64,000 nt of DNA from Rhodococcus zopfii NBRC 100606 = JCM 9919 (lineage in GTDB: Bacteria > Actinomycetota > Actinomycetes > Mycobacteriales > Mycobacteriaceae): assembly GCF_001895025.1 (NCBI RefSeq), contig NZ_BCXI01000011.1, positions 124,001 to 188,000 on the forward strand, in the 5' to 3' direction. The position numbers and the translations under genes were made by a program. The notes below the pieces were generated by a model. The model saw only the letters and a program-made list of their open reading frames with translations. It was not told the DNA's origin and did not search any database. Shown here in pieces: positions 47,935-61,473 of the stretch (the stretch's first letter is position 1; each line of letters starts with the position of its first letter).

Positions 47935-48666
47935 ATGTCCGCAGGGGAGATCTTCTGGGATGTCGTGCCGTACGTGACGCTGGCGATCGTGATCGTCGGC
48001 ACCTGGTGGCGCTACCGGTACGACAAGTTCGGCTGGACCACCCGCTCGTCGCAGCTGTACGAGTCCCGGTTGCTGCGCATCGGGAGCCCGCTGTTCCACT
48101 TCGGCATCCTTGTCGTGATCATCGGGCATGTCATCGGCCTGGTGATCCCGCAGTCGTGGACGGACGCGCTCGGACTGAGCCAGCACGCCTATCACATCCA
48201 GGCGATCACGCTCGGTTCCATCGCCGGGATCGCCACCCTCGTCGGTATCGTGCTGCTGATCTACCGGCGCCGCACCCGGGGTCCGGTGTTCCTCGCGACC
48301 ACCGCGAACGACAAGCTCATGTACGTCGTGTTGGTCGCCGCGATCGTCGCCGGCCTGGCGACGACGCTGCTCGGCTCCGGTTTGGTCGGCGAGGAACACA
48401 ACTACCGCGACACGGTCTCCCCGTGGTTCCGCTCGATCTGGATTCTGCAGCCGCGCGGTGACCTCATGGCGGAGGCTCCGCTGTACTTCCACATTCATGT
48501 GCTCATCGGGCTCGCATTGTTCGCGCTGTGGCCGTTCACCCGGCTCGTGCACGCCTTCAGCGCCCCGTTCGGCTACCTGTTCCGTCCGTATGTCGTGTAC
48601 CGCAGCCGGGACGTGGCGGGGAAGGGACAGCTCGTCGGGTCGCAGCCTCGGCGCCGCGGCTGGTGA
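47935..48666 (+). CDS. narI: Respiratory nitrate reductase gamma subunit (cytochrome b)
   Basis: This membrane anchor oxidises quinol and passes electrons through two b hemes to NarH. It has 243 residues from ATG 47935 and five membrane segments. Heme-ligand histidines appear in LFHFGILVVIIGHVIG (helix 2, about 55-70) and in FHIHVLIGLALFALWPFTRLVHAFS (about 184-208). The RSSQLYESRLLRIGSPLFH loop is a family feature. This is the last gene of the operon. A small hairpin follows at 48676. Homologous to NarI of actinobacteria and E. coli. Confidence 0.96.
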   Translation: MSAGEIFWDVVPYVTLAIVIVGTWWRYRYDKFGWTTRSSQLYESRLLRIGSPLFHFGILVVIIGHVIGLVIPQSWTDALGLSQHAYHIQAITLGSIAGIATLVGIVLLIYRRRTRGPVFLATTANDKLMYVVLVAAIVAGLATTLLGSGLVGEEHNYRDTVSPWFRSIWILQPRGDLMAEAPLYFHIHVLIGLALFALWPFTRLVHAFSAPFGYLFRPYVVYRSRDVAGKGQLVGSQPRRRGW

Positions 48667-48675
48667 GATCCCCGG

Positions 48676-48701
48676 CGCAGCCGGTGTGCCCATCGGCTGC
48701 G
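48676..48701 (+). terminator. Hairpin after narI
   Basis: A perfect 8-bp stem (CGCAGCCG at 48676-48683, complement at 48694-48701) with a 10-nt loop starts 10 bp after narI. It is a moderate terminator candidate between the nar operon and pepR. Confidence 0.5.
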
Positions 48702-48776
48702 AGGCGCCGCGTGTAGGGTGTGCTTTTCCCGCTTCGTACCCACGTGCCGATCGCCTCAGGACCACAGAACACTTCC

Positions 48777-50120
48777 ATGGCTTCCAACCGCCGTACTCCT
48801 TCCGCCACCTCCGCCGACCTTGCCGCAGCCGTTGCGGATTCCGGTGTGCGGCGAACCGTCCTGCCGGGCGGCGTCCGTGTCGTCACCGAGCACGTGCCGG
48901 GCGTGCGGTCCGCCGCCGTCGGCATCTGGGTGGGGGTCGGTTCCCGCGACGAGCACCCGTCCGTCGCCGGGGCCGCCCATTTCCTCGAGCATCTGCTCTT
49001 CAAGGCCACTCCGACTCGCACCGCGCTCGACATCGCCGAACTCGTCGACGGAGTCGGCGGTGAACTCAACGCGTTCACGTCCAAAGAGCACACGTGTTTC
49101 TACGCGCACGTCCTCGACGACGACCTGCCGCTCGCCGTCGATCTGGTTGCCGACGTGGTGCTGCGCGGTCAGTGCCGCAGTGTCGACGTCGACGTCGAAC
49201 GGCAGGTGGTGCTCGAGGAGATCTCCATGCGCGACGACGACCCCGAGGACCTGCTCGGCGACAGCTTCCTGACCGCGCTGTACGGCGACCACCCGATCGG
49301 ACGGCCGGTCATCGGCTCCGTCGAGTCGGTCGAGTCGATGACCCGCAACCAGCTCCACTCGTTCCACGTCCGGCGCTACACACCGCACCGGATGGTCGTC
49401 GCGGTCGCCGGCAACGTCGACCACGACCACACCGTCGATCTCGTGCGCCGCGCATTCGGCGCCCACATCGACCCGGGTGCCCAGCCGGCGCCACGCCGGG
49501 AGGGAACGGCGCGGCTGCGCACGCCGCCGGCACTGAGCATCACCGACCACGACGGGGAGCAGGCTCACCTGTCGCTCGGGGTGCGCGCGTTCGGACGGCA
49601 CGACGGCCGCCGCTGGGCGCTGTCGGTGCTCAACGCCGCGATCGGCGGCGGCCTGAGCTCGCGGCTGTTCCAGGAGGTGCGCGAGAAGCGCGGCCTGGCG
49701 TACTCCGTCTACTCCGGGGTCGACACATTCGCCGACACCGGCGCGTTCTCCATCTACGCCGGCTGCCAGCCCGAGAACCTCGGCGAGGTCACGACCGTCG
49801 TCCGGGAAGTGGTGCGCGACGTCGCCGACCACGGCATCACCGACGCCGAATGCGCGCGGGCCAAGGGGTCGCTGCGCGGCGGACTCGTCCTCGGGCTCGA
49901 GGACACCGGTGCCCGGATGCACCGGATCGGCCGCAGCGAACTCAGCTACGGCACCCACTGGAGTGTGAGCTCCACCCTCGAACGCATCGCCGAGGTCACC
50001 TCCGACGAGGTGCGCGCGGTCGCGGCGGAACTGCTGAACAGGCCGTTCGCCGCGGGCGTTGTCGGACCCTACCGTCGCGCCCGGGACCTGCCCGCGTCGG
50101 TGCGCGGCATCGTGGCCTGA
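48777..50120 (+). CDS. pepR: M16 family zinc peptidase (PepR)
   Basis: This processing-type metallopeptidase has 447 residues from ATG 48777. The inverted zinc motif HFLEHLLFK (HxxEH, about 72-80) and the distal glutamate region VERQVVLEEISMRDDDPEDL mark an active M16 peptidase. RYTPHRMVVAVAGNVDHD closes the first domain. The second inactive-like domain has GGGLSSRLFQEVREKRGLAYSVYS. In M. tuberculosis pepR (Rv2782c) directly follows pnp/gpsI. Here the nar operon separates them. The physiological substrate is unknown. Confidence 0.95.
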   Translation: MASNRRTPSATSADLAAAVADSGVRRTVLPGGVRVVTEHVPGVRSAAVGIWVGVGSRDEHPSVAGAAHFLEHLLFKATPTRTALDIAELVDGVGGELNAFTSKEHTCFYAHVLDDDLPLAVDLVADVVLRGQCRSVDVDVERQVVLEEISMRDDDPEDLLGDSFLTALYGDHPIGRPVIGSVESVESMTRNQLHSFHVRRYTPHRMVVAVAGNVDHDHTVDLVRRAFGAHIDPGAQPAPRREGTARLRTPPALSITDHDGEQAHLSLGVRAFGRHDGRRWALSVLNAAIGGGLSSRLFQEVREKRGLAYSVYSGVDTFADTGAFSIYAGCQPENLGEVTTVVREVVRDVADHGITDAECARAKGSLRGGLVLGLEDTGARMHRIGRSELSYGTHWSVSSTLERIAEVTSDEVRAVAAELLNRPFAAGVVGPYRRARDLPASVRGIVA

Positions 50121-50195
50121 GCGGCGACCGTTCGCCGGCGACCGGCTGACCGGCCGGGCCACCGGATTGCGTACGCTCTTGTGCGACGGACGTGA

Positions 50196-50972
<777 letters not shown>

Positions 50973-51009
50973 CGGCGCGGTTTTCCGGCGGAGCGGGTCG
51001 CCCTACGGC

Positions 51010-51783
51010 TCATGCCGAGGGGATCGTGGCGCGTGCGTACCAGGCGCGGGCGTCGAGCGAGAACGCGCCGGACGCCGGCAGGTTCTCTCGGCAGGCTTCA
51101 CGGACGGCGGTTCGCTGCTGCTCGGTCAAGGTCTGCAGGTAGCGGCCGGCCGGTCCGACCTCGAACGTGAACGGCTCCCAGAAGTCGTCGAAATCGGCGT
51201 AGTCCGCGCGGGCGGTCAGTTTGCCCGCGATCACCTCGTGGAGACCGGCCCGACGGAACCGGTCGGCGATGTCGCCCTCGGTGGTCCCGGCCATGGCGGC
51301 CTCGCCGGTGACATCGGGGACGACGGTGCGCACCGCCGACCAGAACACCCGCAACATCGTCATCCCCCCGGAGGCGATATCCCACATGCACCCTGCGACG
51401 GTGCCGCCGGGCCGGGTGACGCGGGCCATCTCGCGCACACCGCGGTCGGGGTCGGACATGAATCCGATCACCAGCGACGCGGCGGTGACATCGAACGTGT
51501 CGTCCGGCCAGGGCAGGTCCTCGGCCACGCCCACACGCACGTCGACACCGGGATTCCGTTCCCGGCACGCCGCCGCGAACTGGGGTGCCGGATCGATCGC
51601 GGCGACGTGGTCCGGTCCGACCCGGGACACCATCTCCGCCGTCAGACCGCCCGGGCCGCAACCGACATCGCACACCCGGAGCCCGGAGGTCACCCCCGCG
51701 GCGTCCGAGAGCGCGGTCGCGAGGGTCGGGGTGTATCGGCCCATGAACCGGTCGTACAGCTCGGCGGGGGCGGCGAATTGCAT
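51010..51783 (-). CDS. Class I SAM-dependent methyltransferase (UbiE/Methyltransf_11-like)
   Basis: This soluble methyltransferase has 257 residues from ATG 51783. Motif I is RVCDVGCGPGGLTAEMV (about 36-52). VAAIDPAPQFAAACRERNPGVDV is motif II. AEDLPWPDDTFDVTAASLVIGFMSDP is the post-II region, and VTRPGGTVAGCMWD is motif III. It resembles generic small-molecule methyltransferases. The substrate cannot be predicted. It is on the opposite strand to dapB (convergent) and diverges from the following membrane-protein gene, so it is a single-gene unit. Confidence 0.88.
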   Translation of the reverse strand: MQFAAPAELYDRFMGRYTPTLATALSDAAGVTSGLRVCDVGCGPGGLTAEMVSRVGPDHVAAIDPAPQFAAACRERNPGVDVRVGVAEDLPWPDDTFDVTAASLVIGFMSDPDRGVREMARVTRPGGTVAGCMWDIASGGMTMLRVFWSAVRTVVPDVTGEAAMAGTTEGDIADRFRRAGLHEVIAGKLTARADYADFDDFWEPFTFEVGPAGRYLQTLTEQQRTAVREACRENLPASGAFSLDARAWYARATIPSA

Positions 51784-51896
51784 GAGACCAGTGCACGCTG
51801 TGGGCGCGGGACCGTCAAGGGTGGGTCGGCGTGGGCGCGCTCACCCCGGCGGTGTTCGGCCGCGGGCCACGAAACGCGGCCTGCGACAATCGGGAC

Positions 51897-52373
51897 GTGA
51901 AGAACGAACTGACCAAGGTCCTCGTGCCGATCGCGTTCATCGTGGTCGCGCTCGTCTTCTACTTCGTGCTGCTCGGCAGGGTGGGGATCGAGCTGGTCGG
52001 TACGGGCGGAGTTGCTGCGGTCGGTCTCGGCATCGGCGTGCTGCTGCTGCCGCTCATCGGCGCGTGGATCCTCTACGCCACGATCCGCGCGGGCCTTCAG
52101 CATCAACATCTCGCGCGCCGCATCCACGACGAGGGCTTGGACCTCGACGTCAGCGACCTTCCGCGGATGCCGTCCGGGCGCGTCGACCGGGCCGCTGCCG
52201 ACGAACTGTTCCAGCAGGTCAAGCAGGAATGGGAAGCGGACCCCGACAACTGGCGCAACTCGTACCGGCTGGCGCGGGCGTACGACCACGCCGGTGACCG
52301 CCCCCGCGCCCGGGAGACCATGCGCCGCGCGGTGGCACTCGAGAAGCACGAACGCGACGGCGAGCCGTCGTAG
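51897..52373 (+). CDS. Membrane protein with C-terminal TPR-like region (Rv2772c-like)
   Basis: This is a 158-residue protein of unknown function. Two hydrophobic helices lie near the N-terminus (VLVPIAFIVVALVFYFVLL and VAAVGLGIGVLLLPLIGAWILYA). A cytoplasmic helical domain follows, in which WEADPDNWRNSYRLARAYDHAGDRPRARETMRRAVALE reads like one TPR repeat. The start is GTG 51897. An upstream in-frame GTG at 51831 would add 22 residues of poor quality. A similar membrane protein (Rv2772c) lies after dapB in M. tuberculosis. Followed after 10 bp by a flavodoxin-like gene. Confidence 0.8.
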   Translation: MKNELTKVLVPIAFIVVALVFYFVLLGRVGIELVGTGGVAAVGLGIGVLLLPLIGAWILYATIRAGLQHQHLARRIHDEGLDLDVSDLPRMPSGRVDRAAADELFQQVKQEWEADPDNWRNSYRLARAYDHAGDRPRARETMRRAVALEKHERDGEPS

Positions 52374-52383
52374 TCTGCACCGT

Positions 52384-52878
52384 GTGACCGATCTCGACGC
52401 TCCGAACGATCCGGGCGAGCGAGTCCTGCTCGTCGTCCACCACACGCCGTCGCCGCCTACCAGGGAACTGCTCGAGGCGGTGCTGGCCGGCGCGACGGAC
52501 CCCGACATCACCGGGGTGCGGCTGCATTCGGTTCCCGCGCTCGGGGCGACCGTGCCCGATGTTCTCGCCGCCGACGGCTACGTGTTCGGCACGTCCGCGA
52601 ACTTCGGATACATGTCGGGTGCGCTCAAGCACTTCTTCGACACCGTGTACTACCCGTGCCTCGACGCGGTCGCCGGCCGGCCGTACGGACTGTGGGTTCA
52701 CGGCAACAACGACACGGCCGGTGCGGTGGCGTCGGTACGGAAGATCGTCAGCGGACTGGGGTTGGTCCAGGCCGCCGCGGATGTCGAGGTCACCGGTCCG
52801 ATCGACGGTGCTGTGCGGGAGAAGTGCTACGAGCTCGGGGCGACCGTCGCGGTGACGGTCGCGGGCGAGGCGGGCTAG
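52384..52878 (+). CDS. Flavodoxin/NAD(P)H-reductase-like protein (Rv2771c-like)
   Basis: This is a 164-residue protein with a flavodoxin-like fold. VLLVVHHTPSPPTRELLEAVLAGA forms the N-terminal strand and phosphate-binding loop in a divergent form. DGYVFGTSANFGYMSGALKHFFDTVYYPC matches the FMN-reductase/flavodoxin family segment that contacts the flavin. It probably binds FMN. Its partner is unknown. The start is GTG 52384. It lies 10 bp after the membrane-protein gene and ends at a convergent terminator. M. tuberculosis has the equivalent Rv2771c in the same place. Confidence 0.85.
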   Translation: MTDLDAPNDPGERVLLVVHHTPSPPTRELLEAVLAGATDPDITGVRLHSVPALGATVPDVLAADGYVFGTSANFGYMSGALKHFFDTVYYPCLDAVAGRPYGLWVHGNNDTAGAVASVRKIVSGLGLVQAAADVEVTGPIDGAVREKCYELGATVAVTVAGEAG

Positions 52879-52885
52879 CGCGCGG

Positions 52886-52924
52886 GTGCGTACTTCGGGC
52901 CGTCAGGGCACCCGAAGTACGCAC
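52886..52924. terminator. Bidirectional 14-bp hairpin terminator
   Basis: A perfect 14-bp inverted repeat (GTGCGTACTTCGGG at 52886-52899, complement at 52911-52924) with an 11-nt loop lies exactly between convergent genes. It should end both transcripts. Confidence 0.8.
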
Positions 52925-52935
52925 GAGCCGCAGCT

Positions 52936-53373
52936 TCAGACGGTCTTGGCGACGAACGCGGCCAGTCCCTTGCTCGCCGTCTCGACCGCCATCTTCTGGG
53001 CCTTCTTCACGAGGAATCCGGGCAGCGGGATCTTCGGGTCGATGGTGAGCGAGAACTCGACGCTGGTGCCGACGGCAGTCGACACCAGGGCGTACGCGCC
53101 GTCCTGCTGCCTTTGCTGGCTGCTCTCGACGAGCGTCCACGACATCGATTCGGTGCCGTTCCACTGATAGTCGACGACCTGCTCGTCGGTGATACCGATG
53201 ATCGACACCGTCATGCGCACACGATGCGGGAGCCCGTCCGGATGTGTGCTCTCGATGGTCACCGACTTGTGCGCCGAGGACCACTCGGGAAGGCGGTCGA
53301 CTGCCGCGATCGCGGCCATCACCTGCTCGGGGGACGCCTTGATCTCCGAGGTGTGGGAACTGCTGACGGCCAT
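52936..53373 (-). CDS. SRPBCC/polyketide-cyclase-like protein
   Basis: This is a 145-residue START-like (SRPBCC) protein. Family members form a deep hydrophobic pocket and bind lipids or aromatic molecules. SSSHTSEIKASPEQVMAAIAAVDRLPEWSSAHKSVTIES at the N-terminus is the typical helix-grip opening. The C-terminal long helix is GFLVKKAQKMAVETASKGLAAFVAK. It resembles mycobacterial cyclase/dehydrase-family proteins of unknown function. ATG 53373 is preferred. An upstream in-frame start at 53412 would add 13 charged residues. Confidence 0.85.
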   Translation of the reverse strand: MAVSSSHTSEIKASPEQVMAAIAAVDRLPEWSSAHKSVTIESTHPDGLPHRVRMTVSIIGITDEQVVDYQWNGTESMSWTLVESSQQRQQDGAYALVSTAVGTSVEFSLTIDPKIPLPGFLVKKAQKMAVETASKGLAAFVAKTV

Positions 53374-53433
53374 CCGGTTTCGCTCCTTGGTCCAGGTTCG
53401 GTGCGTCGGCAATCTACCGCACCCGAGGGGAAT

Positions 53434-54033
53434 TCACTTGTCGTCGCGACCGGCGTCGTCGCTCTCTGAAGGATGTCCGGACTGCTGAGGGCCGGAATCG
53501 CCGGGGGCCGAGTCCTTCGGGGCCTCCGACGTGCCGGAGCGCGGAGCGCCGGGGCGCCGGGGCGGACCGTACGAACCCCAGTTCCGGTCGAATCCGGAGG
53601 CCTGGTAGCGCATCTGATCGCGCAACGCACCCTGCACGGCCTGTGCGACCCAGGTGTTGAGCGAGAGGCCGTTCTGCGCTGCGGCCTCCTCGGCGCGGGA
53701 CTTGATCTGCTCGACGAGTCGCAGAGTCACCCGGCTGATGTCTCCGGTGACCTCCTCGAAGGTCGGGTGAGGGGTTTCGGATTCCGGTGCCGGACCGTGA
53801 TGGACCTCGACGACGGTGTCGCGTCCGTCGAGCCGGACCGTCACGCGCCGGTCCCCGAGTCGGTCGGAGACCTCGGTGGCGAGGTCGGAGAGGGCGTCGA
53901 GCAGCGCGAGCCGGACGGGGGCGGCGATCGCGGTGGCGAGTGCTGCGGCGGTGCGGCGGGTCTGTTCGTCACCGAGTTCCGCCGCGGCGAGCACGGCGTC
54001 GGTCACAGCGGCGGTGTAGGTGTCGATGTTCAT
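53434..54033 (-). CDS. Ribbon-helix-helix DNA-binding protein (HicB/Arc-like C-terminal domain)
   Basis: This is a 199-residue protein from ATG 54033. The N-terminal half (about 1-95) is helical with no recognised domain. Residues about 97-143 form a ribbon-helix-helix motif, with DISRVTLRLVEQIKSRAEEAAAQNGLSLNTWVAQAVQGALRDQ fitting the Arc/MetJ strand-helix-helix pattern. The last 50 residues are a disordered Ser/Pro/Asp tail. There is no adjacent toxin gene, so it is not an obvious toxin-antitoxin pair. Two 11-bp direct repeats abut the start codon and suggest that it represses itself. Likely a DNA-binding regulator with unknown targets. Confidence 0.8.
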   Translation of the reverse strand: MNIDTYTAAVTDAVLAAAELGDEQTRRTAAALATAIAAPVRLALLDALSDLATEVSDRLGDRRVTVRLDGRDTVVEVHHGPAPESETPHPTFEEVTGDISRVTLRLVEQIKSRAEEAAAQNGLSLNTWVAQAVQGALRDQMRYQASGFDRNWGSYGPPRRPGAPRSGTSEAPKDSAPGDSGPQQSGHPSESDDAGRDDK

Positions 54034-54055
54034 GACGCCATAGTGATGCCATAGT
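54034..54055. promoter_or_regulatory. Direct-repeat operator at the start codon of the RHH gene
   Basis: GACGCCATAGT (54034-54044) and GATGCCATAGT (54045-54055) are consecutive 11-bp repeats with one mismatch, one helical turn apart, directly next to the ATG at 54033. Ribbon-helix-helix repressors bind such phased repeats cooperatively. Autorepression is inferred. Confidence 0.6.
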
Positions 54056-54164
54056 TGACGTCGGTCAAGCATCGGAGTGGCGTCACCGTGGCCCCGTCGG
54101 GTGTGATCGGCACGGCGCGGCTACCGTTCGCATCGGAGTTAGTGGGCGAAGGCAGGAGGCAGCG

Positions 54165-57699
<3,535 letters not shown>

Positions 57700-57785
57700 T
57701 GCGGTGCCCCGATACACGGTGCCGCAGTGTCGGTGTCGCGTCCGGGGCGATGACGGTGTCGATGGGGCCGTGTACCGTCGGCGCG

Positions 57786-58409
57786 GTGAGCCTGGCCCAA
57801 CGCGAACGAGCAGCCCTGGTCCGCACGATGTCGGAGGTGGGTCCGGACGCACCGACCCTGTGTGGTGATTGGACCACCCGGGATCTCGCCGCGCACCTGC
57901 TGGTGCGCGAGCGCCGGATCGACTCGATGCCCGGTATCGTCGTGCCGCAGCTCGCGGACCACACCGAGAAGGTCCGCCGATCGGCCACCGACCGGCCGTG
58001 GGCATACCTGCTCGCGGACATCGAGTCCGGGCCGCCCAGATGGTCGCCGCTGTTCCTGGTCGACGCGGTCGCGAACGCGGGGGAGATGTTCGTCCACCAC
58101 GAGGACGTGCGGCGTGCCGCCGAAGGCTGGGAGCCGCGGACCCTGCCGGCCGAGGACCAGGACCATCTGTGGCGGCTGGCCCGGCAGATCGGCCGGCGCA
58201 GCTATCGCGGGAGCGACGTGAGCGTCGTCTTCGAACGTCCCGACGGCACGCGTGCGACCGTCCGCAAACGTGGCCCGCGCACGGTCGTTCTGCGCGGTGA
58301 ACCGGCCGAGCTGCTGCTGCACGCGTTCGGTCGCGACCGGGTGCGGCTGGAGACGGACGGCGAGCAACGCGACATCGACGACCTCACCGCATCCTCACGC
58401 GGCGTGTGA
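57786..58409 (+). CDS. TIGR03085-type metal-binding protein (DinB/MDMPI-like)
   Basis: This is a 207-residue protein of the actinobacterial TIGR03085 family, related to mycothiol-dependent maleylpyruvate isomerases. The N-terminal domain has LCGDWTTRDLAAHLLVRERR (about 35-54) and NAGEMFVHHEDVRRA, with the His residues that bind metal in relatives. The C-terminal domain includes RGEPAELLLHAFGR. The function is unknown. Use of mycothiol is suggested by the fold but not shown. GTG 57786 is preferred because the domain begins there. ATG 57750 would add 12 residues. Confidence 0.85.
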   Translation: MSLAQRERAALVRTMSEVGPDAPTLCGDWTTRDLAAHLLVRERRIDSMPGIVVPQLADHTEKVRRSATDRPWAYLLADIESGPPRWSPLFLVDAVANAGEMFVHHEDVRRAAEGWEPRTLPAEDQDHLWRLARQIGRRSYRGSDVSVVFERPDGTRATVRKRGPRTVVLRGEPAELLLHAFGRDRVRLETDGEQRDIDDLTASSRGV

Positions 58410-58534
58410 CGGTGCACATCGCCGTGGCCGGTGCGTGAAGGCGCAGGTCACGGTCACGTCTGTGACATGAACCGCGACCTGTTGCCGGTGTTGCGGATGG
58501 TTCGGATGGGGATCGAACGGCTAACCTGAGGGGC

Positions 58535-61291
58535 ATGGCAGGAAAGTCGAGCAGTCGCGGATCGTCCCCGACCTCCCGGTCGAGGTCGACAGCGCGACGC
58601 TCGGCCGGGACCCCCGGCGGCTCCACGAAGAGCGGATCCGCGAAAAGCAGCACAACCAGGAGCGGCACTGCGAAGGCAGGGGCCGCGAAGAACGGTGCTC
58701 CCAAACGCCGGCCCACGTCGTCCACGCGGACCCCGGCACGGCGTCCGGCCGCGCCCGCACGTCCGTCCCGCCCCGCGGCCACCTCGAGAACCTCGGCGTC
58801 CGGCCGCCGCGGTAGCAGCGTGCTCGACTCCATCGGCCGCGGCATCGGCGCCGGCTGGTTCATGATCGCCCGCGGCCTGGGTGCCACCATCCGCACGGTG
58901 GGCAAGGCCGGCGACATCGAACACGGTCACCGTCGCGACGGCATCGCGCTCGGACTGATCGCGCTCGGCGTCGTCGTCGCCGGCAGCGTGTGGTTCGGGG
59001 TCGGTGGCCCGGTCGGAGGGTGGATCGAATCGGGGGTGCGCGCGGTCACCGGCGGTGCCAGCGCCGTGGCACCACTGGTCGCGATCGGCATCGCCGTGGT
59101 GCTCATGCGCACCGAACCGCGGCCCGAGATCCGCCCCCGCCTGATCCTCGGTGGCCTGCTGGTCGGGCTGCCCGCGCTCGGGCTGTGGCATATCGCCTCC
59201 GGATCACCGACCACCCCCGAGGGGCGAGCGGAGGGTGCGGGATTCGTCGGCGGCGCGATCGGCGGACCGCTCACTTCCGGCCTGACCGTCTGGCTTTCGG
59301 TGCCGCTGATGGTGCTGGCGGCCGGTTTCGGGATCCTGCTCCTCACCGGCACGACCGTCCGTGAACTGCCCGGCCTGTTCCGCGACTACTTCGGGCTGTC
59401 CTATCGCGCCGACGACGAATACGGCGACTTCGACGAATACGACCACGACGGGTACGACGAACCGCCGTACGACGACCGTGACCCGACGCTGTTCGACGCC
59501 GACGGCTATCCCACCGAACGCCGCTCGCGTCGTCGTCGCACCCCGGCGGAGAACTACCCGACCGACGAATTCGACGGCAATGCCCGCACCGAGGTGCTGC
59601 CACTGTGGGACTCTCCCGCGACCAAGCCGTTCGAGGCGCCGCCCGCGCCCGAACCGGAGCCGGAGCCGACGCCGGAACCGCCCAGGCAACGGACCAGGCC
59701 GAAGCCGACCCCGAAGCCCACACCGCCGCCGACCCCGGCCGTCGACGAGGCGGACGAACTCGACGCGATGATGCCGGAGCGGGTCGTCGAAGGCGACTAC
59801 ACGTTGCCGTCGGTCGCGCTGCTCGTCCAGGGCGATCCGCCGAAGACACGCTCGTCCGCGAACGACCAGATGATCGACTCGATCACCGAGGTCCTCGAAC
59901 AGTTCAAGATCGACGCGGCGGTCACCGGGTTCACCCGCGGCCCGACCGTCACCCGATACGAGGTCGAACTCGGTCCCGGCGTCAAGGTCGAGAAGATCAC
60001 CGCGCTGGCACGCAACATCGCCTACGCCGTCGCGACCGACAACGTGCGGTTGCTCGCCCCGATCCCGGGCAAGTCCGCGGTCGGTATCGAGGTGCCCAAC
60101 TCGGACCGCGAACTGGTCCGCCTGGCCGACGTGCTCGCCGCGCCGAGCACCCGTAAGGACCGGCATCCACTGGTGATCGGTCTCGGCAAGGACATCGAAG
60201 GCGACTTCGTGCACGCCAACCTGGCGAAGATGCCGCACCTGCTCGTCGCCGGCTCGACCGGATCGGGTAAGTCCAGCTTCGTCAACTCGATGCTGGTATC
60301 GCTGCTCATCCGGGCGACACCCGAGGACGTGCGGATGATCCTCATCGACCCCAAGATGGTCGAGCTGACACCCTACGAGGGCATCCCGCACCTCATCACC
60401 CCGATCATCACGCAGCCGAAGAAGGCTGCGGCCGCGCTGGCGTGGCTCGTCGAGGAGATGGAGCAGCGCTACCAGGACATGCAGGCCAACCGGGTGCGGC
60501 ACATCGACGACTTCAACACCAAGGTGCGCTCCGGTGAGATCACCGCGCCGCTCGGCAGCGAACGCGTGTACCGGCCGTACCCGTACATCCTCGCGATCGT
60601 CGACGAGCTCGCCGACCTGATGATGACCGCGCCGCGTGAGGTCGAGGAATCGATCGTGCGGATCACGCAGAAGGCTCGCGCCGCCGGCATCCACCTGGTG
60701 CTGGCGACGCAGCGACCGTCTGTGGACGTCGTCACCGGCCTGATCAAGACGAACGTGCCGTCGCGGCTGGCGTTCGCGACGTCGTCGCTGACCGACTCTC
60801 GCGTCATCCTCGATCAGCCGGGCGCCGAGAAGCTCATCGGCATGGGCGACGGCCTGTTCCTGCCGATGGGCGCGGGCAAGCCGCAGCGCCTGCAGGGCGC
60901 GTTCATCACCGACGAAGAGATCGCCGCGGTCGTCGACTTCACCAAGAACCAGGCCGAACCGGAATACACCGAGGGCGTCACCACGCAGAAGGCCGGGGAG
61001 AAGAAGGACGTCGATCCCGACATCGGCGACGATCTCGACGTCTTCCTCCAGGCGGTGGAGTTGGTGGTGTCGAGCCAGTTCGGTTCCACCTCGATGCTGC
61101 AGCGCAAACTGCGCGTCGGTTTCGCGAAGGCCGGCCGGCTCATGGATCTGATGGAGACCCGCGGTGTGGTCGGCCCGAGCGAGGGCTCGAAGGCCCGCGA
61201 GGTGCTGGTCAAGCCGGACGAACTCGACGGCCTGCTCTACTCCATCCGCGGTGGCGGTGGAGACGACGAGACCGGCTCCGACCAGGGCTGA
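58535..61291 (+). CDS. ftsK: DNA translocase FtsK
   Basis: This septal DNA pump clears chromosomes from the division site. It has 918 residues from ATG 58535. The first 90 are a basic Ser/Arg/Ala-rich tail. Four membrane helices lie between about 105 and 275. An acidic, then proline-rich linker (about 285-410) follows. The motor begins around [27 protein letters not shown], with Walker [12 protein letters not shown] (about 570-580) and Walker [15 protein letters not shown] (about 683-696). A C-terminal gamma winged-helix ([36 protein letters not shown]) recognises KOPS sites. The linker is shorter than in E. coli. Confidence 0.97.
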   Translation: MAGKSSSRGSSPTSRSRSTARRSAGTPGGSTKSGSAKSSTTRSGTAKAGAAKNGAPKRRPTSSTRTPARRPAAPARPSRPAATSRTSASGRRGSSVLDSIGRGIGAGWFMIARGLGATIRTVGKAGDIEHGHRRDGIALGLIALGVVVAGSVWFGVGGPVGGWIESGVRAVTGGASAVAPLVAIGIAVVLMRTEPRPEIRPRLILGGLLVGLPALGLWHIASGSPTTPEGRAEGAGFVGGAIGGPLTSGLTVWLSVPLMVLAAGFGILLLTGTTVRELPGLFRDYFGLSYRADDEYGDFDEYDHDGYDEPPYDDRDPTLFDADGYPTERRSRRRRTPAENYPTDEFDGNARTEVLPLWDSPATKPFEAPPAPEPEPEPTPEPPRQRTRPKPTPKPTPPPTPAVDEADELDAMMPERVVEGDYTLPSVALLVQGDPPKTRSSANDQMIDSITEVLEQFKIDAAVTGFTRGPTVTRYEVELGPGVKVEKITALARNIAYAVATDNVRLLAPIPGKSAVGIEVPNSDRELVRLADVLAAPSTRKDRHPLVIGLGKDIEGDFVHANLAKMPHLLVAGSTGSGKSSFVNSMLVSLLIRATPEDVRMILIDPKMVELTPYEGIPHLITPIITQPKKAAAALAWLVEEMEQRYQDMQANRVRHIDDFNTKVRSGEITAPLGSERVYRPYPYILAIVDELADLMMTAPREVEESIVRITQKARAAGIHLVLATQRPSVDVVTGLIKTNVPSRLAFATSSLTDSRVILDQPGAEKLIGMGDGLFLPMGAGKPQRLQGAFITDEEIAAVVDFTKNQAEPEYTEGVTTQKAGEKKDVDPDIGDDLDVFLQAVELVVSSQFGSTSMLQRKLRVGFAKAGRLMDLMETRGVVGPSEGSKAREVLVKPDELDGLLYSIRGGGGDDETGSDQG

Positions 61292-61331
61292 CGCGGCCCG
61301 GTCCGCAGGTGTGGTTGAATGGTGCTCGCTG

Positions 61332-61438
61332 TGGAGGGGAGTATCCCCGTCATCCGCGGCAGTTCCGTCAACACGTGCGGCACCGTTGCCGCTCCGGGAC
61401 TGTCGGTCTGCGCTGATGCAGGCGGGAGAGACCTCCGG
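61332..61438 (+). promoter_or_regulatory. yybP-ykoY (Mn2+) riboswitch upstream of TerC gene
   Basis: The 182-bp leader contains the conserved marks of the yybP-ykoY family in order. P1 is GGAGG pairing with CCTCC at the 3' end. GGGGAGTA runs right after P1. CCGTCA is in the middle, followed by a GGCA...TGCC helix region. The 3' conserved strand reads GCAGGCGGGAGAGACCTCC. The family binds Mn2+ and raises expression of Mn exporters, including TerC/Alx proteins, which is the gene that follows. GGAGGAATT near 61457 is the ribosome site. Confidence 0.78.
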
Positions 61439-61473
61439 TGCCCGTTCAGGTCTACCGGAGGAATTCAAGGCCC

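Noticed and set aside
58453-58466. GTCAC-N4-GTGAC palindrome before ftsK
   Set aside because: It is short, matches no regulator I can name with confidence, and could arise by chance in GC-rich DNA.
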